Shown here piece by piece: positions 1 through 8,892 of a stretch of DNA of 64,000 nt. Source of the DNA: Candidatus Protochlamydia naegleriophila. GTDB taxonomy: Bacteria; Chlamydiota; Chlamydiia; Chlamydiales; Parachlamydiaceae. The notes below the pieces were generated by a model, which ran no database searches, had not been told where the DNA came from, and saw only the letters and a list, made by a program, of their open reading frames with translations. The position numbers and the translations under genes are program-made. The DNA lies in contig NZ_LN879502.1 of NCBI RefSeq assembly GCF_001499655.1, forward strand, positions 2,480,001 through 2,544,000. The letters run 5' to 3'. Position 1 is the first letter of the stretch. Every line of letters starts with the position of its first letter.

Positions 1-1752
1 ATTTTAGGCTTCAATCTCTACTTTGGCCGCCCACTCATCGAATCGCTCCTTTTTTCACTAGCACTGGCGGTCGGACTAACTCCTCAATTGCTGCCTGCGA
101 TTGTCAGTATCAATTTGGCGCATGGAGCAAAAAAAATGGCTAATAAGCATGTTATTGTCAAAAAGCTCACTTCGATTGAAAACTTGGGCAGCATGAACGT
201 CCTTTGCTGCGATAAAACAGGAACGTTGACAAGCGGCATCATCCAATTAGAAAATGGGTGTGGATTGGATGGACGCAAAAGTGAGAAAGTTTTGCTATAT
301 GCATACCTAAACGCCTCATTTCAAACTGGCTATACGAATCCCATAGATCAGGCTATTTCGCAAGGAGTAGCGGTCGATGCTTCCGGATGGACCAAACTTG
401 ATGAAACGCCATATGACTTCAATCGGAAACGCATCTCCATCCTAGCTAAAAAAGAGGATGATTCTTTTGTCATCACCAAAGGCGCCTATCAGCAAGTGAT
501 TGACATATGCACCCATGTTGAAGATGCGCTTGGGAATATTGTCGATATCAATACAGTTTCCAGTGCTCTCAAAGAACATTTCATTGCATTCAGCAATCAA
601 GGATTTCGCGTTTTAGGCCTGGCTTATCGCAAAGAGGACCACATTTCTAAGCTCGGGCCGGATGATGAGACTCAGATGATTTTTTTGGGTTTTTTATTGT
701 TTTTGGATTCGCCAAAAAAAGGGATCGATCAAGTCGTGGTCCGACTAGCAGAACTCGGCATCCAGTTGAAGATTATCACTGGCGACAATCAGATGATGGC
801 CATGCATTTAGCCCAGCTTCTCAACATCCCCAAAGACAAAGTCTTAACTGGGCAGGCCATGCAACAAATGAGCGACCAAGCACTTATTAATCAAGTCAAT
901 CGCAAAGTCATCTTTGCCGAAATAGAACCCAATCAAAAAGAGCGCCTCATCCTCGCTTTGAGAAAGTCTCGGAATGTCGTAGGATATTTAGGGGATGGTA
1001 TAAATGATGTAACGGCCTTGCACTCGGCCGATGTGAGCATTTCTGTAGACACGGCCGCCGATGCTGCAAAAGAAGTGGCTGATGTCGTTCTGCTAGAAAA
1101 TGATTTGTCTGTCCTTCAAGATGGAGTATTAATTGGAAGAATGACATTTGTCAATACGCTTAAATACGTCTTCATGGCAACAAGCGCCAATTTTGGAAAT
1201 ATGTTCAGCATGGCCGGAGCTTCACTCTTTCTCCCCTTTCTTCCTTTGCTGCCCAAACAGGTTCTATTAACTAATGTCATGGAGGATTTCCCCGAAATGA
1301 CCATTGCAACTGATTATGTTGATGCTGAAAGGGTGCAGAAACCGCTGCGATGGGATATTGGCTTCATCCGCAAATTCATGGTCGTTTTCGGGTGCATCAG
1401 CTCAATTTTTGATTTTGCAACGTTTGGAATGCTCCTACTATTGAAAGCGTCTGTGGAAGAATTTAGAACAGGGTGGTTTGTTGAATCAGTTGTATCGGCT
1501 GCTTTCATCGTTTTGATTGTGCGAACGTTTAGGCCTTTCTATAAGAGCCGTCCGAGTTGGTATTTACTTGGTAGCGTCTCTCTCATCATTGTATTGACTC
1601 TATTGCTTCCCTTTACCCCTATCGCACCACTCCTAGGCTTTACTACTCTGTCGGGCAAATTCTATGTCTTTATTCTTGGTGTGATCGTCTTCTACATGTT
1701 ATGCGTTGAATGGGCAAAAAGTCTCTTCTTTAAGCAATGGCATACACAATAA
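1..1752 (+). CDS. mgtA: Magnesium-transporting P-type ATPase (MgtA/P3B type), 5' end outside window
   Basis: The reading frame is open from the first base, so about the first third of the protein is missing; 583 codons remain. The visible part starts at the M4 segment with GLTPQLLP, close to the GLTPELLP signature of Mg2+-importing P3B ATPases. The phosphorylation motif DKTGTLT follows (Asp codon at about 211), then the hinge motif GDGINDVTAL (about 994) and the P3-typical stretch LTNVMEDFPEMTIATD (about 1267). The last 200 residues hold about six hydrophobic segments, as expected for M5-M10. The likely role is ATP-driven Mg2+ (or Ni2+) uptake across the inner membrane. The family call is secure; the substrate is inferred from family motifs. 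Confidence 0.9.
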   Translation: MLGFNLYFGRPLIESLLFSLALAVGLTPQLLPAIVSINLAHGAKKMANKHVIVKKLTSIENLGSMNVLCCDKTGTLTSGIIQLENGCGLDGRKSEKVLLYAYLNASFQTGYTNPIDQAISQGVAVDASGWTKLDETPYDFNRKRISILAKKEDDSFVITKGAYQQVIDICTHVEDALGNIVDINTVSSALKEHFIAFSNQGFRVLGLAYRKEDHISKLGPDDETQMIFLGFLLFLDSPKKGIDQVVVRLAELGIQLKIITGDNQMMAMHLAQLLNIPKDKVLTGQAMQQMSDQALINQVNRKVIFAEIEPNQKERLILALRKSRNVVGYLGDGINDVTALHSADVSISVDTAADAAKEVADVVLLENDLSVLQDGVLIGRMTFVNTLKYVFMATSANFGNMFSMAGASLFLPFLPLLPKQVLLTNVMEDFPEMTIATDYVDAERVQKPLRWDIGFIRKFMVVFGCISSIFDFATFGMLLLLKASVEEFRTGWFVESVVSAAFIVLIVRTFRPFYKSRPSWYLLGSVSLIIVLTLLLPFTPIAPLLGFTTLSGKFYVFILGVIVFYMLCVEWAKSLFFKQWHTQ

Positions 1753-2220
1753 GATTCACGAAACTGCCTTCTGCACTAGAAGCAGATACACTTTTATTTG
1801 TTTTAAATATTTTTTTGGAAAACGACAAGGAGAAGAGCATTTAAAATCCATGCAATTCCATAGGGCGGTCTTTTCATTTCAAAGAGGTCATTGGATTACT
1901 CTCTTCAAAACACAAAATGATTAGTCAAGTTGCTTTAATTGCATAGCCTTGCTTTGCATCTCCGTACGCCTTAATCTTTTGTTATCGCAATTTTAGAGCT
2001 AAAGCCTGCCATCAAAAAGAGCATTAGAAACTTTAATATCTGGTATGTGCAAGACAAACAGCGACCTAAAAGCAAAACCTTTGCACATTCAAGAAATGCA
2101 TGAAGCCATCGCTAAGACTGCGTTAGCGTTGTTTTTCAAAAAGTAGAAATGTTTTTGCTAGCCAATTCTAGGAAAATATTTTCAAAACACACCCGCTCTT
2201 GATTCTGTCATTCAATGCGT
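1753..2220. other. Intergenic region, no gene recognised
   Basis: This 468-base stretch lies between the ATPase and kdsD, which converge. I see no tRNA, terminator with a T-run, or convincing coding frame. A 33-codon ATG frame at 2045-2146 (+) has no ribosome binding site and I do not call it. The DNA may be gene debris. Confidence 0.5.
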
Positions 2221-3180
2221 CTAAAGGCCACTTTGAATGACATCATGCAAGTGAAGAAGGCCAATCACCTGGCCTACGGCATCAATAACTGGAAGGACAG
2301 TAATTCTTTTTTGATAATCAGCTTCCATCAATTTCATTGCGTCCCAAGCTAACATATCAGGATCGATCGCACGCGGATGCCGAGTCATAATCTCTTCCAT
2401 GGAGGAATCAAGAATTTTGCCGCCATATTTCTGCAGCGTGCGGCGCAAATCACCGTCAGTAAAAATACCCATTAACTTTTGATTGCGGTCGGCAACCAAA
2501 ATGCAGCCGCAACGCTTATTAGAAAGCTCTACCAATGCTGTTGCCAACCGATCATCCGGAAAACACAGGGGGATGCGCTCATCTGTCAGCATGATGTCTT
2601 TGACTTTTAGAGTGATGCGTTTGCCGATGCGGCCGGATGGATGATTCAGCGCATACTGATCCAAGCTGAAATTTTTATGACGCATTAACGCTACCGTCAA
2701 AAGATCTCCAAAAAGAGTCTGAAATGTCGTAGACATGGTCGGGGCCATATCAAAAGGGCATAGTTCGGACTCAAAAGGAAGAGTGATCTTGTAATGGCAT
2801 GCAGCAGCCAAACGTGAGCGAGCATTGCAAACAACCCCGATCAGCGTCGCCCCTTTATTGCGAATAGCTGGAATCAAATTCAAGAGTTCGTCACTTTCAC
2901 CGCTTTTGCTTAACATAACAAAAATATCATCTGCGGTCACCATTCCTATATCGCCATGTACGGCATCTGTAGGAGATAAGTATAAGGCGCGCGTTCCTGT
3001 TGAAACCATTGTCAGCGCAATTTTTTTAGCCACTAAACCGCTTTTGCCAACACCCGTAAAAAAAATAGCTCCCGGTACCTTCAAAAGAAGATCGATTAGT
3101 TGTTCAACCGGTTTCAAATCCAGCGATTCAAAGTAGTGATCGGTATAGGCACGCTGCTTATCTAGTATTTCTTTTAACAT
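2221..3180 (-). CDS. kdsD: Arabinose-5-phosphate isomerase (KdsD/KpsF)
   Basis: Interconverts D-ribulose-5-phosphate and D-arabinose-5-phosphate, the first step towards Kdo, the inner-core sugar of LPS. The N-terminal SIS domain (about residues 30-190) shows GVGKSGLVAKKIALT, the conserved DAVHGDIGM stretch and SKSGESDEL. Two CBS domains follow in the C-terminal 120 residues, starting near VKDIML and EIMTRHPRAID. This SIS plus CBS-CBS order and 319 residues match the KdsD/KpsF family. I start at the ATG at 3180 instead of an in-frame TTG two codons upstream. It is a single gene convergent with the ATPase. lpxK and gmhA further along serve the same LPS pathway. Chlamydiae have one such enzyme, so the role is confident. 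Confidence 0.93.
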   Translation of the reverse strand: MLKEILDKQRAYTDHYFESLDLKPVEQLIDLLLKVPGAIFFTGVGKSGLVAKKIALTMVSTGTRALYLSPTDAVHGDIGMVTADDIFVMLSKSGESDELLNLIPAIRNKGATLIGVVCNARSRLAAACHYKITLPFESELCPFDMAPTMSTTFQTLFGDLLTVALMRHKNFSLDQYALNHPSGRIGKRITLKVKDIMLTDERIPLCFPDDRLATALVELSNKRCGCILVADRNQKLMGIFTDGDLRRTLQKYGGKILDSSMEEIMTRHPRAIDPDMLAWDAMKLMEADYQKRITVLPVIDAVGQVIGLLHLHDVIQSGL

Positions 3181-3291
3181 CTGCAATTTGAATCTCAGTA
3201 TTATAAATTTGAAGACACGCCCTAGATTTTAAACCACAAAGAGATTAGTCTCAAGGTAGATTGTCTAAAAAAAATTTTATAAGGAGCTCTT

Positions 3292-4740
3292 ATGGCCACT
3301 CAAACAATACCGATTACTGTAGCAGAAGGGGATGGAATTGGACCAGAAATTATGGAAGCCACACTCCGCATTTTAAAAGCCTCAGGAGCTCCTCTTGAAA
3401 TTCAGAAAGTCGAAATTGGAGAAAAGGTCTATTTGCGCGGCCAGCCTACAGGAATAGATCCTGCGACATGGGATCTCATTCGACAATCCAAAGCCTTTCT
3501 AAAAGCGCCTATTACGACCCCGCAAGGAGGCGGATTTAAGAGTTTAAACGTCACGGTACGTACAACGCTTGGCTTATATGCCAACGTTAGACCCTGCGTC
3601 GCCTATTCTCCTTTTGTAGAAACCAAGCATCCAGGTATGAATGTTGTCATCGTAAGGGAAAACGAAGAAGATTTGTATACCGGTATTGAATACCAGCAGA
3701 CACCTGACGTGTACGAGGCTCTTAAGCTCATTACGCGCCCTGGATGCGAAAAAATTATCCGCTATGCCTTCGAATACGCTCAAACCTACCAGCGTAAAAA
3801 AGTTACCTGCTTTACCAAAGACAATATTTTAAAACTCACTGATGGACTATTCCACAAGGTGTTTGAAGAGATTGGAGCCGAGTACCCGAATATCGAAAAA
3901 GAACACTGGATAGTCGACATCGGAGCAGCCAAACTGGCTGATACCCCAGCCGCCTTCGACGTGGTCGTGATGCCCAACCTCTATGGAGATATCTTATCAG
4001 ATGTTGCGGCTCAAATTGCAGGATCGGTCGGACTAGCCGGTTCTGCTAACATTGGAACATCGGGTGCCATGTTCGAAGCCATTCATGGTTCGGCTCCTCG
4101 CCGCGCCGGACAGAATTTAGCCAATCCTTCAGGCCTCCTCTTAGCCGCAGTCCAAATGCTCGTCCATGTGGGCTTGTCAGAGCATGCAACTCTCATTCAC
4201 AATGCCTGGCTTAAAACCCTGGAAGAGGGAATCCATACTTACGACATCTTCAAAGAAAAAACAAGCAAGCAAAAAGTCGGAACGAAAGAATTCGCGGATG
4301 CTGTCATTGAACGCTTAGGACAGAAACCAGACACTCTGCCTGCTGCCCACTATACAACAGCCAGGCACATTCATCACGCTCCCCATTCATCGACTGCTAA
4401 GCCACAACAAGAATTGAAAGGCATCGACATTTTTATTCGTTGGGATCGCGATGTCGAACTATTAGCTAAACAGCTGCAAGAAGCTTCGACACCTGCTTTG
4501 AAATTAAAAATGGTTAGTAACCGCGGAGTCAAAGTTTGGCCCAATAAGATGCCAGAAACAGCCTGCGTCGATAACTGGCGCTGCCGCTTCGTCCCAACCA
4601 AGGATGGCATAGCCTCTCCTCAAGAGATCGTTGATTTACTAAGCTCGCTCGTACAAAAAGAATTGGTCGTCACTCAAACGGCCTATCTTTTTGCTTTCGA
4701 CGGGCAGCCTGGCTATACCTTGGCTCAGGACGAACAATAG
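3292..4740 (+). CDS. icd: Isocitrate dehydrogenase, long (Thermus/Rickettsia-like) type
   Basis: Oxidatively decarboxylates isocitrate to 2-oxoglutarate in the TCA cycle. The N-terminal 340 residues are an isocitrate/isopropylmalate dehydrogenase fold: AEGDGIGPEIM at the start, the substrate loop VRENEEDLYTGIEY, the metal-binding NLYGDILSDVAAQI, and the cofactor-side EAIHGSAPRRAGQNLANPSG. A further 130-residue C-terminal domain, joined by a His/Ser-rich linker (HHAPHSSTAK), brings the total to 482 residues, as in the long bacterial type rather than the 416-residue E. coli type. A good ribosome binding site (aaggag, 3280-3285) fixes the ATG. Cofactor choice (NADP or NAD) cannot be settled by eye. 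Confidence 0.93.
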   Translation: MATQTIPITVAEGDGIGPEIMEATLRILKASGAPLEIQKVEIGEKVYLRGQPTGIDPATWDLIRQSKAFLKAPITTPQGGGFKSLNVTVRTTLGLYANVRPCVAYSPFVETKHPGMNVVIVRENEEDLYTGIEYQQTPDVYEALKLITRPGCEKIIRYAFEYAQTYQRKKVTCFTKDNILKLTDGLFHKVFEEIGAEYPNIEKEHWIVDIGAAKLADTPAAFDVVVMPNLYGDILSDVAAQIAGSVGLAGSANIGTSGAMFEAIHGSAPRRAGQNLANPSGLLLAAVQMLVHVGLSEHATLIHNAWLKTLEEGIHTYDIFKEKTSKQKVGTKEFADAVIERLGQKPDTLPAAHYTTARHIHHAPHSSTAKPQQELKGIDIFIRWDRDVELLAKQLQEASTPALKLKMVSNRGVKVWPNKMPETACVDNWRCRFVPTKDGIASPQEIVDLLSSLVQKELVVTQTAYLFAFDGQPGYTLAQDEQ

Positions 4741-4763
4741 AGCCTGAAGCCTCATCCACTCTT

Positions 4764-4828
4764 GGCCCCTTGCCCCAAACCTATCCGAGTCCTTTAATGA
4801 TATGCACAAGGTTTTGGGCAATGGGGCC
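4764..4828. other. Long imperfect inverted repeat (hairpin) after icd
   Basis: Bases 4764-4782 (GGCCCCTTGCCCCAAACCT) are nearly the reverse complement of 4809-4828, giving a 19-20 bp GC-rich stem with a 26-base loop. It lies between the convergent icd and glycosyltransferase genes. No T-run follows on either strand, so it may be a bidirectional terminator of atypical form or an mRNA 3'-end stabiliser. Confidence 0.55.
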
Positions 4829-4885
4829 TACGATAAAACAAATTCACCCTAAGAACATGAAAGCCCTTAGCTGGTTATGCTTCTC

Positions 4886-5695
4886 TCAAAAAGTCTCTAG
4901 TTGAAGATCTTGAAGACTCTCACGGATGTGCCGCTTGCCCCAATCGGCAACCCAATGTACGATGACTGCCTGTGGATTTGCTCCTTGCGCCATACGCCAG
5001 TTATAAAGCTGAGAAAGCTCGTGAATCACGATCTTTTCCGAGCGGATAATATCAGCCAATAAATCCGAATCGCCAGGGAACAACTGGTTGCGCTCTGCAA
5101 CACCTTGGGCCCATTTCAAAACAAGGGGTGACTGATAACGATAAACAACAACGCCTGCATTATAAGTTTTTTGGCCAGGCTCAAGCAGCCCTTTCTTGAT
5201 GTAGTTCTGCAGCGCAAACTCCGGCTGCGGTGCAATGGCAAATCCAATCTTGTTATTGCAAGTTTCAAATAAAGGTTGAATCGACCCTTTAATTTCACAA
5301 TCTAAATCTGTCCACAACGTCCGCACAAATGGACTTTGCAGCATGGCCAAAGGCTTTTTCAAACACAATGAACGCACTCTCCAAAACTCCTTATTGTGAA
5401 AAAGCACCTCCCACTTATCTTTTAAATCGCTTGGAATGTTTTCAGGAAGAACAAGGAAATCCAATGGCTGAGTAAAAGAGGTGTACTCCCCTCTTTCCTT
5501 GCACCATTCTACTGCCGCTGGAGACATCCCAAAATCCACAAAAGCTACCGGTAGATCATTGTGCGCCCGATAATGAGCCCACCACCACGGCAATAACCAT
5601 TCCAACTTTTGATCACTCGCCACCAAAACGCCATTGCTCACCTGAATGGAATCCTCACGGCGCCATTGAATGTCAGATGCATTAAAATCGCTCAT
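4886..5695 (-). CDS. Putative GT-A-fold glycosyltransferase
   Basis: A 269-residue soluble protein. It opens with VLVASDQKLEWLLPWWWAHY, the usual start of a sugar-nucleotide-binding fold of the GT8/GT-A type. The DxD metal motif is WTDLDCEI (Asp130, Asp132). Later come YNAGVVVYRY, a GDSDLL turn and VHWVADWGK, which resemble the acceptor/closing motifs of GT8-like enzymes. The family is inferred from these motifs; sugar donor and acceptor are unknown. No signal peptide or membrane segment is seen, so it should act in the cytoplasm or be secreted by a non-Sec route. A gga..aaggg stretch precedes the ATG. Its neighbours do not reveal a pathway; LPS or glycogen decoration are possibilities only. 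Confidence 0.6.
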   Translation of the reverse strand: MSDFNASDIQWRREDSIQVSNGVLVASDQKLEWLLPWWWAHYRAHNDLPVAFVDFGMSPAAVEWCKERGEYTSFTQPLDFLVLPENIPSDLKDKWEVLFHNKEFWRVRSLCLKKPLAMLQSPFVRTLWTDLDCEIKGSIQPLFETCNNKIGFAIAPQPEFALQNYIKKGLLEPGQKTYNAGVVVYRYQSPLVLKWAQGVAERNQLFPGDSDLLADIIRSEKIVIHELSQLYNWRMAQGANPQAVIVHWVADWGKRHIRESLQDLQLETF

Positions 5696-5915
5696 CCCTT
5701 ACTCCGGCCTAATCTCAAACTCAAAAATTATTCATGATAGTCAACTTTTATTTATAAAAAAAGCGCTAATCCCGAGAAACTTACTAAGTAAGTGCAGATA
5801 ATTTCATTGACAGATTGACAACAAACAATTAAAATTTTTAATTAAAAATGAATTTAAATTATTAAATAATAACAAACTTAGAACTATTAGTTAATTTTAT
5901 AAACAAGGAAAAATA

Positions 5916-6965
5916 ATGAATGTATCTGCAAGCAGGTTAGACCCTTATGTCATTATGGGATTTGAAAACGACACGCTCGCTCATGAAACTGCGCATATCC
6001 TCGGTAAAGAATTGGTTCCAATCAAAAATAGCCAATTTAATGACACCTCTTCCAATGTTCAAATTGAGATGAAAGATAAGCATGGGCTTGAGAATAAAAG
6101 AGTTTATCTGATTGCAGGAAATTGCCGAAAAGAATCCAAATCTGTCAACGACACATCCATGGAGATATTCCTTGCGATCGATGCGGCCAAGCAGGCTGGA
6201 GCAAAAGAGATTAACCTTTATCTTCCCTACTTAGGCTATGCTCGCCAAGACAAGGTGTCTCAAGCAGGGGAACCCATAGCGGCAAGTGCGATTTTAAGGA
6301 TGTTTGCCTGTGCTGGTGCAAACAAGATCACCGTACTGGACATCCACAACGATGCCGTTTTTGGCAGTTTAGGAACAACAATTGGAATTAATAAATTCGC
6401 GATGGAAGAATTTGCCAAACGATTCAAGCAAAAAAAAGAAAACGGGATTGAGCTAGGCGAATTAATTGTTGTGGCACCAGATAAAGGAGCCATTGATCGC
6501 AGCAAGCTCTTCTTAGAAGCCATGAAGATAGCTGGATTTGCCAATACAGCCTTTGCCTATTTTGATAAGAGCCGCGATTATGCGATAAAAGGTCATGTGC
6601 AATCAATGGATTTAAGAGAAGTAGAGCTTTCTACTGGGGAAGTGCTCATAGAGGAAAAAGCTAAAGAAGCATTCAAAGGCAAAACAGCCATTGTGGTCGA
6701 TGATATAGCCGATACCTGCGGTACTATCCTGCGTGCCATCTCCGACAATATCGTCGGTCGCTATGAAGCCAAAAAAGCCTATGCAGTTATCACCCATGGC
6801 GTGTTCAGTGGGGACGCTTTAAAAAAGATTGCCGATACCAAAGAACTTGCCGGAATGCTCGTTTCCGATTCGATTCCACTAAGAGAGCAAGTCCCTTCCA
6901 ACCTCGAAATCGTAAGCTCTGCACCCATCTTTGCAGAAGCCATTCGCCTTTCGATCGAAATGTAA
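5916..6965 (+). CDS. prs: Ribose-phosphate pyrophosphokinase (PRPP synthetase), divergent
   Basis: Makes PRPP from ribose-5-phosphate and ATP for nucleotide, histidine or tryptophan synthesis. The diagnostic PRPP loop VVDDIADTCGTI lies at residues 260-271. The catalytic flexible-loop region appears as PYLGYARQDK (about 104-113), the metal/ribose region as DIHNDAVFG (142-150), and AYAVITHGVFSG follows the loop. At 349 residues it is about 30 longer than standard bacterial Prs, with extra sequence at the N-terminus and around 170-185. The family is clear, but it is a divergent member. Start: ATG preceded by aaggaaaa. It stands alone after an AT-rich 220-base leader. Confidence 0.88.
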   Translation: MNVSASRLDPYVIMGFENDTLAHETAHILGKELVPIKNSQFNDTSSNVQIEMKDKHGLENKRVYLIAGNCRKESKSVNDTSMEIFLAIDAAKQAGAKEINLYLPYLGYARQDKVSQAGEPIAASAILRMFACAGANKITVLDIHNDAVFGSLGTTIGINKFAMEEFAKRFKQKKENGIELGELIVVAPDKGAIDRSKLFLEAMKIAGFANTAFAYFDKSRDYAIKGHVQSMDLREVELSTGEVLIEEKAKEAFKGKTAIVVDDIADTCGTILRAISDNIVGRYEAKKAYAVITHGVFSGDALKKIADTKELAGMLVSDSIPLREQVPSNLEIVSSAPIFAEAIRLSIEM

Positions 6966-6980
6966 TTTATAGATAAAAAA

Positions 6981-7002
6981 GATGGGTCATTAATGGCCCA
7001 TC
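6981..7002. terminator. Short hairpin after prs
   Basis: GATGGGTC-ATTAAT-GGCCCATC forms a 6-8 bp stem 16 bases after the prs stop codon. There is no T-run on the + side and an A-run precedes it, so terminator function for prs is only plausible. Confidence 0.4.
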
Positions 7003-7126
7003 TCTACTACAAAGTTTATATTGGATTAATACTAAAAAAGTTTTATAATAAACCACTTAATATTAATTTCGACTAAATTGGTAAAAAAAATAGATAACAA
7101 GTAGACAATCCTGGCCTGGAATTGTA

Positions 7127-7438
7127 ATGGAATGCGTGCGCGATGGAATAACTTTTACTAAGCAATTGCTTGTTTATAATGACAACATTCGCGAGATGAG
7201 AAGAGAGTGTCTGAATGTGGGTTTAATTAGTACAGTTGCCCTCTTGGCGATCAGTAGTTTTGTCCCTATACCAGAAACTGCAGCTCAGCTCCTCTTTTCA
7301 TGTTGCGCCATTCCACTCGTGGGAGCTATCACGGGCGTCCCTCTTTTTGTCTACATTGGAAATGCTCTGACGCCGATCCTCGCCTTTGTATTGACCGCAA
7401 TTGCCCTTTCGGCCCTTGGAATAAGCACACCCAAGTAA
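7127..7438 (+). CDS. Small hypothetical membrane protein
   Basis: A 103-residue orphan. After a polar N-terminal 35 residues there are about three hydrophobic segments: VGLISTVALLAISSF, LLFSCCAIPLVGAITGVPLF, and the C-terminal stretch around ILAFVLTAIALSALG. The continuous hydrophobic 65 residues split by a short turn resemble the bilobed domains of chlamydial inclusion-membrane proteins, but this alone is weak evidence. No strong ribosome binding site precedes the ATG. An 11-bp stem-loop follows the stop, which supports a real transcription unit. No function can be assigned. Confidence 0.5.
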   Translation: MECVRDGITFTKQLLVYNDNIREMRRECLNVGLISTVALLAISSFVPIPETAAQLLFSCCAIPLVGAITGVPLFVYIGNALTPILAFVLTAIALSALGISTPK

Positions 7439-7448
7439 TCGAATCTTC

Positions 7449-7485
7449 AGCCGTGAATACACATCGCTCGACTTTATTCACGGCT
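7449..7485 (+). terminator. Stem-loop downstream of the small membrane protein gene
   Basis: AGCCGTGAATA and TATTCACGGCT are perfect 11-bp complements separated by 15 bases. The hairpin begins 10 bases after the stop of the 7127 gene and separates it from the convergent symporter gene. No long T-run follows. Confidence 0.55.
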
Positions 7486-7554
7486 CATTAACATAAATAA
7501 TACCGGCGCACAAGGTTCAGCCGCTTTCCGGTAAAACAATCTAAGCTTAAGGCT

Positions 7555-8787
7555 TTAAGAAGCTCCTCCTTCAAACTCTACCAATTCAGTATGATAGTAT
7601 TTGCGCTCGTCTAGTTCCCCCTCCTGCTTCGCTATTAAGACAGTGACAGCAGCATCGCCTAAGATATTTAAGACTGTTGTGACCATTTCTCGCAGGCGAT
7701 CGATACCGGCCAAAATAGCCAATCCCTCCAAAGGTAGTCCAAGGGATGTTAAAACAGCCGAGAGCATGATAAATCCTCCGCCTGGAACCCCTGCCGTGCC
7801 GATAGCAGACATCGTTGCCGTCATCAAAAGCGTGAAATAAGAGGATAGATCTAAAGGGATCCCATATGCCTTAGCCACAAATACGGCACTCATGGCCTGA
7901 AAAATGGCCGTTCCATTCATATTCATGGTAATGCCCAAGGGGAGAACGAAGCCGGAAATATTTTTAGATACGCCCAAGTTTTCCTGTACACAATGCATGG
8001 CGACAGGAAGCGTGGCTGCACTGCTGCCCGTAGAAAATGCCATCATAATGGCATCGCCCATTCCTTTAAAGAATGGCCAAGGGTGCAATCTTCCAAAACC
8101 TTTTAAAAGGATAAAAGCATATACGACCACTAATTGAAGCAGACATGCTGCATAGTAGACGCCTAAAAATTTAAATAAAGGAATTAAGAGAGTCAGACCA
8201 AAAGTCCCTGTAACCCAAGCCATGATCCCGAAAACACCCACTGGAGAGAATTCCATGATGAGCGAAGTTAGGCGATACATTACATCGGATAAGGACTCCA
8301 AAACGTTATGTAGAGGCCTGCCTCTTTCACCCGAAAAGTTAATGGCTATGCCTAGAAAGACAGAAAATACAATGATTTGCAAAATATTACCATTCACAAG
8401 CGCAGCGATCGGATTGCTTGGAATAATGGAAACGATGATTTCGCCAAAAGTTGGAGCTTTAGCCACAGCCGTTTCACTCGCTTGTAAATACAAACCACTG
8501 CCTACTTGAAAAAGATTTGCCAATGCAATTCCTGTCAAAATAGAGGCAATGGTTGTGATCAAATAGATACCAATTGTTTTGCCACCTACTCGACCAAGCT
8601 TTTGAGGATCGTGAATGCTTGTGATCCCAACTGTCATAGAAGAGAGAATCAACAGAGGAATGATCATGTTGATTAAATTTAAAAAAATGGTCCCTAAAGG
8701 TTTCAAATAAACTGCTTTTTCTCCAATCAAGAGGCCCGTTAAGGCTCCAAGAAGCAATCCAATAAAAATCTTAACCCATAGTTTCAT
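7555..8787 (-). CDS. Dicarboxylate/amino acid:cation symporter (DAACS family)
   Basis: Imports glutamate/aspartate or C4-dicarboxylates with Na+ or H+. The 410 residues have about eight hydrophobic helices and the re-entrant-loop signatures of the family: a serine-rich hairpin (STGSSAATLPV), the MNMNGTAI motif of TM7, and AGVPGGGFIML in the second hairpin. The N-terminus (KLWVKIFIGLLLGALTGLLIG) is typical for GltP/GltT/DctA relatives. Substrate specificity cannot be read by eye. For an intracellular bacterium, uptake of host glutamate or dicarboxylates would feed the TCA cycle in which icd acts. Single gene; a GGAG-like sequence lies upstream of the ATG. Confidence 0.92.
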   Translation of the reverse strand: MKLWVKIFIGLLLGALTGLLIGEKAVYLKPLGTIFLNLINMIIPLLILSSMTVGITSIHDPQKLGRVGGKTIGIYLITTIASILTGIALANLFQVGSGLYLQASETAVAKAPTFGEIIVSIIPSNPIAALVNGNILQIIVFSVFLGIAINFSGERGRPLHNVLESLSDVMYRLTSLIMEFSPVGVFGIMAWVTGTFGLTLLIPLFKFLGVYYAACLLQLVVVYAFILLKGFGRLHPWPFFKGMGDAIMMAFSTGSSAATLPVAMHCVQENLGVSKNISGFVLPLGITMNMNGTAIFQAMSAVFVAKAYGIPLDLSSYFTLLMTATMSAIGTAGVPGGGFIMLSAVLTSLGLPLEGLAILAGIDRLREMVTTVLNILGDAAVTVLIAKQEGELDERKYYHTELVEFEGGAS

Positions 8788-8892
8788 ACTTGTCGCTCCG
8801 CGCGGTTGACTCAGCTGGTCAGCTCCTTTTAAATCCGATTACCCATCAAACTTGATGTTTACATTCGATGATCAGAGAATTTCCCGAGATTT

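Noticed and set aside
2045-2146. 33-codon ATG frame (+)
   Set aside because: Too short, no ribosome binding site and no homology that I recognise.
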